DNA from: Siphonodentalium dalli
Taxonomy: Eukaryota; Mollusca; Scaphopoda; Gadilida; Siphonodentaliidae
DNA length: 64,000 nt
Direction: 5' to 3'
Assembly: GCA_032622095.1 (NCBI GenBank)
Contig: CP136068.1
Span: 110,993,546-111,057,545 of the forward strand
Shown piece by piece: positions 63,921 to 64,000 of the stretch. Position numbers and translations under genes: made by a program. Position 1 is the first letter of the stretch. Each line of letters begins with the position of its first letter. Under the pieces are notes generated by a model, which was given only the letters and a program-made list of their open reading frames with translations, was not told where the DNA came from and ran no database searches.

Positions 63921-64000
63921 GTTATCTGAACATCCTAGGAAATGATTAGTAGACCATTCCAATGTGTGCATTTTGAATTAAAGATACGGGTGGCGTTGGC

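Overview
This is eukaryotic nuclear DNA from an invertebrate. It is AT-rich, has short exons with GT..AG introns, and is packed with short palindromic transposons. Three repeat classes point to a lophotrochozoan, most likely a mollusc and perhaps a bivalve: elements starting with a C-run/G-run hairpin followed by a (CCGT)n-type tract and tandem core repeats, which recall the bivalve 'pearl'/Helitron-like elements; the 'agctcacctga..gaagtctc' repeats; and non-LTR retrotransposons. That placement is inference from memory. No bacterial features, CRISPR arrays or intact tRNA genes were seen.

Three conserved single-copy animal genes account for essentially all the recognisable host coding sequence. 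MMADHC (cobalamin trafficking, cblD) is on the + strand at 6366-25911, with six coding exons joined in phase; only the first few codons are missing. C2orf69 (mitochondrial, alpha/beta-hydrolase-like) is on the - strand at 30490-33740 in two exons and is complete. SNX13 (PXA/RGS/PX sorting nexin) is on the + strand from 44271; six exons covering the membrane anchor and the N-terminal half of the PXA domain are visible and the gene runs off the right edge.

The rest is mostly mobile DNA. A 5'-truncated, frameshifted LINE reverse transcriptase lies at 1-1041 and another at 39215-41160. The MITEs fall into families labelled here as follows: A, double-hairpin with 8-bp duplications; B, TA-flanked and pogo/Tigger-like; C and D, piggyBac-like with TTAA ends; E, Q, V and W, also ending in TTAA; F, with TIRs carrying a GTGTTCTCAGGC motif. 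There are also tRNA-like SINEs at 1553-1877 and 41165-41530, a 5S-rRNA-like sequence at about 37039-37168 inside a degenerate tandem array, pearl-like elements at 4203, 15718 and 52556, and near-perfect palindromes at 36361-36515 and 55597-55730.

The most interesting observations concern how these elements touch the genes. Several TE ends lie within 6-40 bp of splice sites or a stop codon. A tandem duplication in an MMADHC intron carries a phase 0-0 copy of part of an exon with an intact donor. The SNX13 intron after 60547 holds three extra copies of the end of the exon, two or three with a donor. One hairpin apex has been replaced by a 29-nt copy of sequence about 600 bp away. Adjacent TTAA elements repeatedly share a single TTAA.
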